From Streptomyces sp. NBC_01716 (lineage in GTDB: Bacteria; Actinomycetota; Actinomycetes; Streptomycetales; Streptomycetaceae): a DNA stretch of 64,000 bases. The translations under genes were made by a program, and so were the position numbers. Location of the stretch: NCBI RefSeq assembly GCF_036248275.1, contig NZ_CP109181.1:6696001-6760000 (forward strand), written 5' to 3'. A model generated the notes under the pieces. It made no database searches, was not told the DNA's origin, and saw only the letters and a list, made by a program, of their open reading frames with translations. This document shows, piece after piece, positions 27,593 through 36,423 of the stretch (positions are counted from its first letter, which is position 1; each line of letters starts with the position of its first letter).

Positions 27593-30091
27593 ATGTCCGT
27601 ACTGACGCGCGACGAAGCGCAGACCCGTGCCCAGCTCATCGACGTCCACCGGTACACGGTCGCCCTCGACCTGACCACCGGCGACGAGACCTTCGAATCC
27701 CGTGCCGCCATCGAGTTCACCGCCCTCGCGGCCGGAGACACCTTCGTCGAGCTGAAGCCCGCACTGCTGCGCTCCGTCACCCTCGACGGGCAGCCCCTGG
27801 ACCCCGGCGCCCTCAGCGAGAACCGGCTCGCGCTCCCCGGTCTCGCCGAAGGCCGGCACGAACTGCGCGTCGACGCCACCATGCGCTACTCCCGCACCGG
27901 CGAGGGCATGCACCGCTTCACCGACCCCACCGACGGCGAGACCTACGTCTACACCCAGATGTTCCTCGAAGACGTCCAGCGGGTGTTCGCCGTCTTCGAC
28001 CAGCCCGACCTCAAGGCCGTCTTCGCCCTCACCGTCACCGCCCCCGAAGGCTGGACCGTACTCGGCAACGGGATCGCCACCGACGAGGGCGACGGCCGCT
28101 GGAGCCTCGCGCCGACCCCGCCCATCTCCACCTACCTCGTGGCCGTCGCCGCCGGTCCCTGGCACTCGGTCCGCACCGAACACGCGGGCCTGCCCTTCGG
28201 CATCCACTGCCGGCGCTCCCTCGCGCCCCATCTCGACACCGACGCCGACGAAATCTTCGCCATCACCCGCGCCTGTTACGACCGCTACCACGCGAAGTTC
28301 AAGGAGCCGTACCCCTTCGACTCCTACGACCAGGCCTTCGTCCCCGAGTTCAACGCCGGTGCCATGGAGAACCCGGGCCTCGTCACCTTCCGCGACGAAT
28401 TCGTCTACCGCTCCGCCGTCACCGACACCGAGCGGCAGACCCGGGCCATGGTCATCGCCCACGAGATGGCCCACATGTGGTTCGGCGACCTCGTCACGCT
28501 CACCTGGTGGGACGACATCTGGCTCAACGAGTCCTTCGCCGAGTACATGGGCTACCAGACCCTCACCGAGGCCACCCGCTACACCGACACCTGGGTCGCC
28601 TTCGGCATAGACCGCAAGTCCTGGGGTTACGACGCCGACCAGCGGCCCTCCACCCACCCCGTCGCGCCGGACCCGGACGCGGTGCCCGACACCGCGTCCG
28701 CGATGCTCAACTTCGACGGCATCTCCTACGCCAAGGGCGCCTCCGCGCTGCGCCAACTCGTCGCCTGGCTCGGCGAGAAGGACTTCCTCGCCGGCATCAA
28801 CACACACTTCGCCCGCCACAAGTTCGGCAACGCCACCCTCGCCGACTTCGTCGACTCCCTCGCCGCCTCCACCGACCGCGACGTGCACCGGTGGGCCGAG
28901 CGGTGGCTCCGTACGACCGGCGTCGACACCCTCACCCCCACCGTCACCGGCAACGGCTCCGAGGCCGGCTGGACGCTCGGCGTCACCCAGGACGGCAGCC
29001 GCCCGCACCGTATCGCCGTCAGCGCCTACGACCGTGACCTGGTCGACCCCGGCAGGCTCGCCCCGCGCGACCGCTTCGAGATCGACATCCCGCAGCAGGA
29101 CGGCCCCACGCTCCGCCCCGGCCGCCGCCCCGACCTGGTCGTCCTCAACGACGGCGACCTCGCCTACGCCAAGGTCCGCCTCGACGACCGCTCCTGGGCC
29201 ACCGCCCTCGACTCCCTTTCGGCCATCCCCGACCCGCTCACCCGCACCGTCGTCTGGAACACGGCCCGCGACATGGTCCGCGACGGCGAACTGCCCCCCG
29301 GCGCCTACCTGGAGGCCGCGCGTACGCACCTCCCGCACGAGTCCGACCTCGCGATCGCCCAAGGTGTACTCGGCTTCGCCGCCACCCAGATCGCCGACCG
29401 CTACCTCGGCCCCGACGAGCGGCCCGCCGCCCTCGCCACCCTCACCACCATCTGCCGCGCCCTCATCCGCCGCACCGAGGACGGCAACGCACCCGGCCTG
29501 CGCCTCACCGCCGTACGCCACTTCATCTCCGCGGCCACCCAGCCCGACGGCATCCAGGACTGGCTCGGCTCGGGCAGCGTCCCCGGCGGCCCCGAACTCG
29601 ACCCCGAACTGCGCTGGCGCATCCTCTACCGCCTCGCCGTCCTCGGCGCCGTGGACGACGCCGCCATCGCCGGCGAACTCACCCGCGACCCCAGCGCCAC
29701 CGGCCAGGAAGGCGCCGCCCGCTGCCGGGCCGCGATCCCCGACAGCGACGCCAAGGCCGCCGCCTGGGAACGGCTCTTCCTCGGCGACGACCTGTCCAAC
29801 CACCTCTTCACCGCCACCGCCCAGGGCTTCTGGCAGCCCGAACAGACCGGCCTCGTACGCGAGTACGTCCCCCGCTTCTACAAAGACGCCGTCGAACTGG
29901 CCGCCCGTCGCGGCCCCGCCATCGCCGAATTCGCCGGACGTTACGCCTTCCCGCTCCACGCGGTGGACGAGGAGTCGCTGCGCCTGGGCGAGGAATGCCT
30001 GGCCGGGGCGGACCTCCTGCCCGCGCTGCGCCGCAAACTGGCCGACCAACTGGACGACCTGCGCCGCGCGCTGCGGGTCCGGGCCGAATGA
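27593..30091 (+). CDS. pepN: Aminopeptidase N (M1 family)
   Basis: 832-residue cytosolic zinc aminopeptidase that removes N-terminal residues from peptides. The exopeptidase motif GAMENPG is at about 256-262. The zinc site is HExxH at 290-294 with the third ligand Glu313 (HExxHx18E, in WLNESFAEY). The substrate-stabilising Tyr region and the C-terminal helical ERAP1-like domain (about 530-832) follow. Length is usual for actinobacterial PepN. ATG start; a weak purine tract precedes. A very long perfect hairpin begins six bases after the stop. Confidence 0.95.
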   Translation: MSVLTRDEAQTRAQLIDVHRYTVALDLTTGDETFESRAAIEFTALAAGDTFVELKPALLRSVTLDGQPLDPGALSENRLALPGLAEGRHELRVDATMRYSRTGEGMHRFTDPTDGETYVYTQMFLEDVQRVFAVFDQPDLKAVFALTVTAPEGWTVLGNGIATDEGDGRWSLAPTPPISTYLVAVAAGPWHSVRTEHAGLPFGIHCRRSLAPHLDTDADEIFAITRACYDRYHAKFKEPYPFDSYDQAFVPEFNAGAMENPGLVTFRDEFVYRSAVTDTERQTRAMVIAHEMAHMWFGDLVTLTWWDDIWLNESFAEYMGYQTLTEATRYTDTWVAFGIDRKSWGYDADQRPSTHPVAPDPDAVPDTASAMLNFDGISYAKGASALRQLVAWLGEKDFLAGINTHFARHKFGNATLADFVDSLAASTDRDVHRWAERWLRTTGVDTLTPTVTGNGSEAGWTLGVTQDGSRPHRIAVSAYDRDLVDPGRLAPRDRFEIDIPQQDGPTLRPGRRPDLVVLNDGDLAYAKVRLDDRSWATALDSLSAIPDPLTRTVVWNTARDMVRDGELPPGAYLEAARTHLPHESDLAIAQGVLGFAATQIADRYLGPDERPAALATLTTICRALIRRTEDGNAPGLRLTAVRHFISAATQPDGIQDWLGSGSVPGGPELDPELRWRILYRLAVLGAVDDAAIAGELTRDPSATGQEGAARCRAAIPDSDAKAAAWERLFLGDDLSNHLFTATAQGFWQPEQTGLVREYVPRFYKDAVELAARRGPAIAEFAGRYAFPLHAVDEESLRLGEECLAGADLLPALRRKLADQLDDLRRALRVRAE

Positions 30092-30095
30092 CCCC

Positions 30096-30145
30096 GCGGT
30101 CTCCGTAAGGAGGACGGGCCGGCCCGCCCTCCTTACGGAGACCGC
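30096..30145 (+). terminator. Exceptionally long terminator hairpin after pepN
   Basis: 18-bp perfect arms at 30096-30113 and 30128-30145 (GCGGTCTCCGTAAGGAGG and its complement) enclose CGGGC-cg-GCCCG, which can extend the stem to about 23 bp. Confidence 0.85.
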
Positions 30146-30280
30146 ACACCGTAAACACACACACTCTCCTTCAGCGCACGCCGCTACCCCCGCCGGGTCC
30201 GGATCGTTGTGCACCGTAGGCACCACCCGACCGACCCCGGACCCCTGGTGCATCTGGCCCCCGCGCCCTGAAGGACCTCC

Positions 30281-31693
30281 ATGACCGACCTGTCAGCAGA
30301 CGATCACGACCAGCCGCACGATCTGGTCGGCATCGGCATCGGACCGTTCAACCTCTCCCTCGCCGCGCTCGCCGACGGCGTCCACGGAGGCCTCGCCGCC
30401 ACCTTCTTCGAACAGCGCCCCGCCTTCCACTGGCACCCCGGGCTGCTCCTCGACGGCACCACCCTCCAAGTGCCCTTCCTGGCCGACCTGGTGACCCTGG
30501 TCGACCCGGCGAGCCCCTGGTCGTTCCTGAGCTATCTCAGGGCCTGCGACCGGCTGTACCCGTTCTACTTCGCCGAGCGCTTCCACATCCAGCGCGCCGA
30601 GTACGACGCCTACTGCCGCTGGGTCAGCGAACAGCTCCCCGGTCTCCACTTCGGCCACCAGGTCGACGCCGTCCGCTGGAACCCCGAACGCGCCCTCTTC
30701 GAGGTCGACTTCACCCAGCTCGACAACGACGGCGAGGTCGAGGCGCTCGGCCGCGCCTACACCCGCAGTGTCGCGCTCGGCGTCGGCACCGAGCCGTACG
30801 TCCCCGAACCGCTCAAGCTCCTCGCCGACACCCCGGCCGTGCCCGTGATCCACTCCGCCGACTACCTCGCCCACCGCGAGCGGATCCTCCAAGCCGAGCA
30901 CATCACCGTCGTCGGCGCCGGACAGTCCGGCGCCGAGGTCTTCCTCGACCTGCTGCGCGCCCGCCCCACCGGCGCCGAGAAGCTCCACTGGCTGGCCCGC
31001 ACCGAGGCCTTCGCGCCCATGGAGTACTCCAAACTCGGCCTGGAGCAGTTCACCCCCGACTACACCAGCTACTTCCACGCCCTGCCCGAACGCGTACGCG
31101 ACGAACTCCTGCCCCGCCAGTGGCAGCTCCACAAAGGCATCGACGCGGGCACCATCGCGGCCATCCACGACGAGCTCTACCGCCGTACGCTCCACGGCGG
31201 CTGGCCGGACGCCGTCCTGACCCCCGGCGTTCTCGTCCGTACGGCGGGACGCGTCGGCGCCACCCGCATCGAACTGCACCTGGAACACGCCCAGCAGTCC
31301 GGCCGCTCCCGGCTCACCACCGACGCCGTCGTCCTGGCCACCGGTTACCGCGAGCGCCCGCTCGGCAGAATGCTGGCCGGACTCGACCCGTACATGCGTC
31401 TCGACGAGTCCCAGCGCCCGCGCATCGACGACCGGTACCGGCTGCTGCTCGATGCCTCGGTGACCGGCTCGGTATACGTACAGAACGCCGAACGGCACAC
31501 GCACGGCGTCGGCGCCCCCGACCTCGGACTCGCCGCCTGGCGCAGCGCGACGATCCTCAACTCGCTGACCGGCACCGAGCCCTACCCACTGCCACGGCGT
31601 ACCGCGTTCACCAGCTTCGGCCTCGACGGACAGGAAAAGCACCGGGCGGTGCCGGTGCCCAGAGGTCTCGTACCGCTCTCCGAAGTGCGCTGA
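30281..31693 (+). CDS. L-lysine/L-ornithine N-monooxygenase (SidA/IucD/PvdA family)
   Basis: 470-residue flavin monooxygenase that N-hydroxylates the side-chain amine of lysine or ornithine, normally the first step in hydroxamate siderophore synthesis. FAD-binding GIGIGPFNLSLAAL is at the N terminus. The FLADLVTLVDP and SFLSYLRACDRLYPFYFAERF segments are typical of the family. The NADPH-binding VVGAGQSGAEVFLDLL and the C-terminal ATGYRERPL motif are intact. ATG start with AAGGACC upstream. No siderophore decarboxylase, acyltransferase, synthetase or DmdR-type iron box was found nearby, so it is isolated here; the partner genes may lie elsewhere. Substrate preference cannot be read directly. 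Confidence 0.88.
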   Translation: MTDLSADDHDQPHDLVGIGIGPFNLSLAALADGVHGGLAATFFEQRPAFHWHPGLLLDGTTLQVPFLADLVTLVDPASPWSFLSYLRACDRLYPFYFAERFHIQRAEYDAYCRWVSEQLPGLHFGHQVDAVRWNPERALFEVDFTQLDNDGEVEALGRAYTRSVALGVGTEPYVPEPLKLLADTPAVPVIHSADYLAHRERILQAEHITVVGAGQSGAEVFLDLLRARPTGAEKLHWLARTEAFAPMEYSKLGLEQFTPDYTSYFHALPERVRDELLPRQWQLHKGIDAGTIAAIHDELYRRTLHGGWPDAVLTPGVLVRTAGRVGATRIELHLEHAQQSGRSRLTTDAVVLATGYRERPLGRMLAGLDPYMRLDESQRPRIDDRYRLLLDASVTGSVYVQNAERHTHGVGAPDLGLAAWRSATILNSLTGTEPYPLPRRTAFTSFGLDGQEKHRAVPVPRGLVPLSEVR

Positions 31694-31725
31694 CCCGGAA
31701 CGGGACCAGGGCCTGTCCGGGGGGT

Positions 31726-31765
31726 GCGCCGGCGTGGTGCCGAGGGGACGGCACCACGCCGGCGC
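31726..31765. terminator. Bidirectional terminator
   Basis: 17-bp perfect stem (31726-31742 and 31749-31765, GCGCCGGCGTGGTGCCG and its complement) with a 6-base loop, between the convergent monooxygenase and nucleotidase genes. Confidence 0.8.
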
Positions 31766-31781
31766 GTCATCGCGCGACGAG

Positions 31782-33596
31782 TCAGAAGACCGGGGTGCCG
31801 TCGCGCGTGAGCTTCCAGTCCACCGAGGCGAACGAGGCCGGGTCGACGGTCTTCTCCGTCTGCACCCAGGTGATGATCGTGTTCCGGATCTCGTCCGGGT
31901 TGGCCCACAGCTGCTGGGCGCCCGCGACATGCGGGAAGTTGCCGCCGCCGCTCGCCCGGTAGTTGTTCACGGCGAGGACGAACTTCGCCGCCGGGTCCAG
32001 CGGCTTCCCCTCGAAGGAGAGATTCACGATCCGCGAACCGGCCGGCTTGGCGATGTCGATGTCGTACGTCAGCCCCGACACCACGTCGTAGTTGTAGTCC
32101 GGGATGCTGTCCGCGTTCGTCAGCTTCGAGGTGTCCACCGGCGCACCGGCCGCCGTCCGCACGTAGTACTTCGCCGAGAACTCCAGATAGTCCCTGATCT
32201 GAGTGCCCGTCAGCAGCCGTGCCTCCAGGGTGTTCTCGAACGGGTACAGCCCCGCCGCGTCCTTGATGGTCACCTCGCCCGCCGGGATCCCCGCCGTACG
32301 CGAGAAGCACGACGCCTGCGACAGCAGCGGCAGCGCCGCCCACTCGCCGCCCGCGAGACCGGCCTTCACCGTCTCCGTCTGCACATGGTTGATCAGGTCG
32401 ATCAGCGGCTCGTCCCGCCAGGGCGCGTCGGCCGTCGTCATCGCGGCCGTCGACGTCCCGATGACCTGGTTGACGTAGCTCACGACCTTGCGGTGCTCGT
32501 CGACGAGCAGCCCCGTGATCTTCGGGTCCTCGTCCACCGTGCTGGAGTTGAGGACCTGCGAGCCGACCTTCTCGACCGACCAGCGGCCCCGCTCCCACAC
32601 CAGGTCGAAGTCGAACAGCGTCAGCCGCTGTCCCCACTTCAGCGGCTCGGACAGCACCACGTCCTTGCCGGTCTCCTTGTTGGTGACCCGGTACTCCGGA
32701 ATCTCGCTGTGCGCGTGACCGACCAGGATCGCGTCGATGCCCGGCACCTGCTCGGCCACCAGCCCGGCCGCGTTCTCGACGTACGGAAGCTGGTCTCCGT
32801 AGGAGGACGTGCCGTTCGACCCCGAGTGCGCGGAGACGATCACCACGTCGGCGCCCATCGACCGCAGCCTGGGCACCCACTTCGCGGCCTGCTCCTCCAG
32901 ACCCGGGAACGTCATCTTCCCCTGGACGTTCACCTTGTCCCAGATCGCGATACCCGGGTTCGTCAGCCCCAGCACGGCCACCCGCACATCGCGCCCGTGG
33001 GGCGTCCGCAGCCGCTTGATCACATACGGCGGGAAGGCCGGCCGCAGCGTCTTCGCGTCCAGCGCGTTGGCGCCGAGCAGCGGGAAACGGCACTGCTCCT
33101 CGAACTTGCGCAGCACCGGGATGCCGTAGTTGAACTCGTGGTTGCCGAGGGCGGCGGCGTCGTACCCGATCGCGTTCATCGCCTGCGCCATCGGGTGCAC
33201 CGGGCCGCGCTTCGCCGTGATCGGGTCGATCTTGGCGTAGTAGTACGAGAGCTGGGTGCCCTGGATGGTGTCGCCCGCGTCGATGAGCAGGGTGTTGCCC
33301 CGGCCCTTCTCCTTACGGACGCGGTTCACCAGCGTGGAGATCTTCGCCAGACCGACGTCGTTGCGGTCCTTGTCGTCGAACTCCTTGTCCGTGAAGTAGT
33401 CCCAGTTGAAGACGTTGCCGTGCAGGTCGGTGGTGCCCATCACGGTGAACGAGTACCGCTTCGGACGCCCGTGGCCGTGACCGTGGCCGCCGCCGTGCTC
33501 CCGCGCCTCGGCGCCCCCGGCGGTGCCCCCGGCGATCGCCACTCCGGCTCCCGCGGCGGCCGACCGGCCCAGGAACGTCCTTCGGTTCAGCGGCAT
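31782..33596 (-). CDS. Tat-exported bifunctional metallophosphatase / 5'-nucleotidase
   Basis: 604-residue UshA/CpdB-type enzyme that removes phosphate from extracellular nucleotides (5'-nucleotides and possibly 2',3'-cyclic forms) for phosphate and nucleoside scavenging. The N terminus MPLNRRTFLGRSAAAG is a twin-arginine signal, followed by a His/Gly-rich linker (HGGGHGHGHGR). Metallophosphatase motifs run in order: TDLHGN, DAGDTIQG, GNHEFNYG, SAHSGS, GHAHSEI. The C-terminal 5'-nucleotidase substrate domain has the usual NNYRASGGGNFP loop. ATG at 33596 with GAGGGAG 6 bases upstream. Metal loading before folding fits Tat export. Confidence 0.93.
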   Translation of the reverse strand: MPLNRRTFLGRSAAAGAGVAIAGGTAGGAEAREHGGGHGHGHGRPKRYSFTVMGTTDLHGNVFNWDYFTDKEFDDKDRNDVGLAKISTLVNRVRKEKGRGNTLLIDAGDTIQGTQLSYYYAKIDPITAKRGPVHPMAQAMNAIGYDAAALGNHEFNYGIPVLRKFEEQCRFPLLGANALDAKTLRPAFPPYVIKRLRTPHGRDVRVAVLGLTNPGIAIWDKVNVQGKMTFPGLEEQAAKWVPRLRSMGADVVIVSAHSGSNGTSSYGDQLPYVENAAGLVAEQVPGIDAILVGHAHSEIPEYRVTNKETGKDVVLSEPLKWGQRLTLFDFDLVWERGRWSVEKVGSQVLNSSTVDEDPKITGLLVDEHRKVVSYVNQVIGTSTAAMTTADAPWRDEPLIDLINHVQTETVKAGLAGGEWAALPLLSQASCFSRTAGIPAGEVTIKDAAGLYPFENTLEARLLTGTQIRDYLEFSAKYYVRTAAGAPVDTSKLTNADSIPDYNYDVVSGLTYDIDIAKPAGSRIVNLSFEGKPLDPAAKFVLAVNNYRASGGGNFPHVAGAQQLWANPDEIRNTIITWVQTEKTVDPASFASVDWKLTRDGTPVF

Positions 33597-33827
33597 CGCT
33601 ACTCCCTCGTACTCGTCAACTCGGCGCACAACGCGCGTAGATAGGGCCGCTAGATTCTGACGCAGGAACGCGGAATCGAACACCCCCAGCGGGTTTCGAT
33701 CCGATGACCGCCGAATGTCGTGCCCCGGACGGGAGCCGGATGGGAGAGTGACCGGACGGACCGGGGAAGGCCGTACGCCTCCCCGTCCCCCCCCACAACT
33801 CGCCGTCGTACGAGGGAGAACCCAGCC

Positions 33828-34538
33828 GTGACCACCGACGCCCCCGCCCCCGTCTCCGCGCCCTACGGCACCCCGGAAACCCCGAGGGTCGCCGTCCGCG
33901 GCGAGGCGCGCCTGGAGTTCGACCCGGAGATCGCCAGGATCGGCGTCACGGTCAGCGCGCGCGGCACCGACCGCCGCACCGCCCTGGAAGACCTCACCCG
34001 CCGCAACAACGAGGTCCTGGCCCTGATCAAGTCCTACGGTGACGCCGTCGAGAAGCTGGAGACCGGCTCCTTCTCCATCAACCCGGAACTCACCCGGCAC
34101 GGCCGCGGCGAACGCGTCCGCGCCTACCACGGCCGCGTGCACATCAACGCCGAGCTCGCCGACTTCACCGCACTCGGCGAACTCACCACCCGCCTCGCCG
34201 ACCTCGACCTCACCACCGTCGACGGTCCCTGGTGGGCCCTGCGCCCCGACTCGCCCGCCCATGGTGAGGCCCGCGGGCAGGCGGTCCGCGAGGCGGTCCA
34301 GCGGGCCCGCGAGTACGCCGGGGCGCTCGGCGCGAATCTCGCCGCCCTTGTCGAGCTCGCCGACATCGGCGCGGAGAACGCCGTGCCGTTCGCCACGCGT
34401 GCCCCGGCGTACGCGATGGGTTACGGCGGCGCCCCCGAGGCCGCCGGCGCGGCCCCCGCGCTGGACCTTGAACCGCAGCGCCAGACCGTCTACGCGCAGG
34501 TGAACGCGCGCTTCACGATGACACCGCCCGTTCTCTGA
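33828..34538 (+). CDS. SIMPL domain protein (DUF541)
   Basis: 236-residue protein of the SIMPL family, beginning PRVAVRGEARLEFDPEIARIGVTVSARG and containing the repeated beta-alpha-beta units typical of the family (RRNNEVLALIKSYGDAVEKL, then VREAVQRAREYAGALGANL; segments quoted in part). In other bacteria SIMPL proteins are periplasmic or cytosolic multimers linked to oxidative stress or signalling. No signal peptide is seen here. The GTG start has GAGGGAGAA 7 bases upstream. Function in this organism is unknown. Confidence 0.82.
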   Translation: MTTDAPAPVSAPYGTPETPRVAVRGEARLEFDPEIARIGVTVSARGTDRRTALEDLTRRNNEVLALIKSYGDAVEKLETGSFSINPELTRHGRGERVRAYHGRVHINAELADFTALGELTTRLADLDLTTVDGPWWALRPDSPAHGEARGQAVREAVQRAREYAGALGANLAALVELADIGAENAVPFATRAPAYAMGYGGAPEAAGAAPALDLEPQRQTVYAQVNARFTMTPPVL

Positions 34539-34605
34539 CCGGCGCACGCGGGAATTACCGAATACCGCTCATCGGAGCAGCCCCGCGCCCACTTCAACAC
34601 TTGGC

Positions 34606-34630
34606 AACAACCCTTCATGTAAAGGTTGTT
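34606..34630 (+). repeat. Inverted repeat upstream of pyk
   Basis: AACAACC at 34606-34612 and GGTTGTT at 34624-34630 are inverted copies with an 11-base spacer. An AT-rich patch in this region, 55 bases before the pyk start; it is a candidate operator or the terminator of the SIMPL gene. Confidence 0.4.
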
Positions 34631-34650
34631 GAGTAGTCATGTGAGACCGA

Positions 34651-34678
34651 TTACCTACCCGGCGGTAAGGTTTAGTCT
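34651..34678 (+). promoter_or_regulatory. Likely pyk promoter, leaderless
   Basis: TAGTCT at 34673-34678 lies 6 bases before the ATG at 34685, with a weak TTACCT at 34651-34656 (16-base spacer). No ribosome-binding site precedes pyk. TTACC/GGTAA (34651 and 34664) form an inverted repeat around the spacer. Confidence 0.45.
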
Positions 34679-34684
34679 CGGTTC

Positions 34685-36118
34685 ATGCGCCGAGCAAAAA
34701 TCGTCTGTACCTTGGGGCCCGCCACCGACTCGTACGACCAGATAAAAGCACTGGTCGAGGCCGGAATGGACGTCGCCCGCTTCAACCTCAGCCACGGCAG
34801 TTATGTCGAGCACGAGGAGCGCTACCAGCGCGTACGCAAAGCCGCCGAGGAAACCGGCCGCAGCGTGGGAATCCTCGCCGACCTTCAAGGCCCGAAGATC
34901 CGCCTCGGGCGCTTCCGCGAAGGTCCGGTACTCCTTGAACGCGGCGACGAATTCACCATCACCGTCGAACCCTTCGAAGGCGACCGCCACACCTGCGGCA
35001 CGACCTACGAAGGACTCGCCGACGACGTGACCACCGGCGAGCTCATCCTGGTCGACGACGGCAAGGTCACGCTGGAGGTCACCGCGGTCGACGGACCCCG
35101 CGTCCGTACCACCGTGGTCGAGGGCGGCATGGTCTCCGACAACAAGGGCCTCAACCTGCCCGGCGTCGCGGTGTCCGTCCCCGCGCTCTCCGAGAAGGAC
35201 ATCGAGGACCTCCGCTGGGCCCTGCGCATCGGCGCCGACGTCATCGCTCTCTCCTTCGTACGGAGCGGACGCGACATCGAGGACGTCCACCGCATCATGG
35301 ACGAGGAGGACCGGCGCGTCCCGGTCATCGCCAAGGTCGAGAAGCCGCAGGCCGTGGAGAACATAGACGACATCGTCGCCGCGTTCGACGGCATCATGGT
35401 CGCCCGCGGCGACCTCGGCGTCGAGATGCCGCTGGAGCAGGTGCCGATCGTGCAGAAGCGCGCGATCAAGCTCGCGAAGCGCAACGCGAAGCCGGTCATC
35501 GTCGCCACGCAGATGCTCGACTCGATGATCGAAAACTCCCGGCCGACCCGCGCGGAGGCGTCGGACGTCGCCAACGCCGTCATCGACGGCACCGACGCGG
35601 TGATGCTGTCCGGCGAGACGAGCGTCGGCAAGTACGCGGTCGAGACGGTCCGGACGATGAGCCGGATCGTGGAGGCGGCGGAGGAGGACGTGCTGGCCAA
35701 GGGCCTGCCCCCGCTCACCGAGCGCAACAAGCCCCGCACCCAGGGCGGCGCGGTCGCCCGCGCGGCGGCCGAGATGGGCGACTTCCTGGGCGCGAAGTTC
35801 CTGGTGGCCTTCACACAGTCGGGCGACACGGTCAAGCGCCTCTCCCGCTACCGCTCACCGATCCCGCTGCTGGCCTTCACCCCGGACCCGGCGACACAGG
35901 CGCAGCTCAACCTCACCTGGGGTGTGGAGGCGTTCCTCGGCCCGCGGGTGGAGTCGACGGACGCGATGGTCGACCAGGTCGACGAGCAGCTGCTGCGGAT
36001 CGGCCGCTGCGACAAGGGCGACATCGTGGTGATCACGGCGGGCTCCCCACCGGGAGTGGCGGGCTCGACCAACCTGGTCCGCGTCCACCACATCGGCGAG
36101 GACGACAGCCCCAAGTAG
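34685..36118 (+). CDS. pyk: Pyruvate kinase
   Basis: 477-residue glycolytic enzyme converting phosphoenolpyruvate and ADP to pyruvate and ATP. The protein starts MRRAKIVCTLGPATDS, with RFNLSHGSYVEH, the B-domain lid (about residues 70-170), the signature IAKVEKPQAVENI carrying the catalytic Lys, and GIMVARGDLGVEMP for Mg and PEP binding. The C-terminal allosteric domain includes TQSGDTVKRLSRYR. Length and order are standard. The conserved N terminus fixes the ATG at 34685 although no Shine-Dalgarno sequence is present, hence the leaderless interpretation. A 10-bp hairpin follows. Confidence 0.97.
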   Translation: MRRAKIVCTLGPATDSYDQIKALVEAGMDVARFNLSHGSYVEHEERYQRVRKAAEETGRSVGILADLQGPKIRLGRFREGPVLLERGDEFTITVEPFEGDRHTCGTTYEGLADDVTTGELILVDDGKVTLEVTAVDGPRVRTTVVEGGMVSDNKGLNLPGVAVSVPALSEKDIEDLRWALRIGADVIALSFVRSGRDIEDVHRIMDEEDRRVPVIAKVEKPQAVENIDDIVAAFDGIMVARGDLGVEMPLEQVPIVQKRAIKLAKRNAKPVIVATQMLDSMIENSRPTRAEASDVANAVIDGTDAVMLSGETSVGKYAVETVRTMSRIVEAAEEDVLAKGLPPLTERNKPRTQGGAVARAAAEMGDFLGAKFLVAFTQSGDTVKRLSRYRSPIPLLAFTPDPATQAQLNLTWGVEAFLGPRVESTDAMVDQVDEQLLRIGRCDKGDIVVITAGSPPGVAGSTNLVRVHHIGEDDSPK

Positions 36119-36139
36119 TACGCTCCGCGCACGCACGAT

Positions 36140-36164
36140 GGGCCGGAGCTGAGTGCTCCGGCCC
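36140..36164 (+). terminator. Terminator after pyk
   Basis: Perfect 10-bp stem GGGCCGGAGC/GCTCCGGCCC with loop tgagt, 22 bases after the stop. Confidence 0.7.
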
Positions 36165-36249
36165 GGTGTGTGTCCGTGCGGCGTGATCGCGGCCGCATGA
36201 TCCCGCGGGACCTCAGAGGTCTGGTGAGATCATGGAAATGGAGGGAAAG

Positions 36250-36322
36250 TACCCCGGGTGGGATTCGAACCCACGCTGGATGGTGTTTGAGACCATTGCC
36301 TCTACCGCTGGGCTACCGGGGC
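36250..36322 (-). tRNA. tRNA with CAA anticodon (Leu, UUG), short variable arm
   Basis: 73-nt cloverleaf on the minus strand. Acceptor GCCCCGG pairs with CCGGGGT (G1-U72 wobble). D arm has a 3-bp stem and GG in the loop. Anticodon stem is ATGGT/ACCAT with loop CTCAAAC, giving anticodon CAA. Variable loop is only 5 nt (CCAGC). T arm is GTGGG-TTCGAAT-CCCAC. Discriminator is A and no CCA is encoded. The anticodon and A73 fit leucine, but bacterial tRNA-Leu normally has a long, paired variable arm, so identity is less certain than the structure. Confidence 0.88.
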
Positions 36323-36356
36323 GCCCTTTGAAACGAAGGAATTGGTGTCCCCTCCG

Positions 36357-36386
36357 TGACACAACCATACCGTAGCTGGGTAGGCT
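36357..36386 (+). promoter_or_regulatory. Likely promoter of the ANTAR regulator gene
   Basis: TGACAC at about 36357 and TAGGCT at 36381-36386 are separated by about 18 bases, placing the transcript start some 30 bases before the GTG. The gap also must hold the divergent tRNA promoter. Confidence 0.45.
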
Positions 36387-36423
36387 CTTGACGAGCAGTA
36401 TCTGCCTGGAACGAGGAGCCTCA

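Noticed and set aside
27536..30253. 905-codon minus-strand frame opposite pepN
   Set aside because: Antisense shadow of pepN; Gly/Val/Glu-rich, no recognisable domain and no start context.
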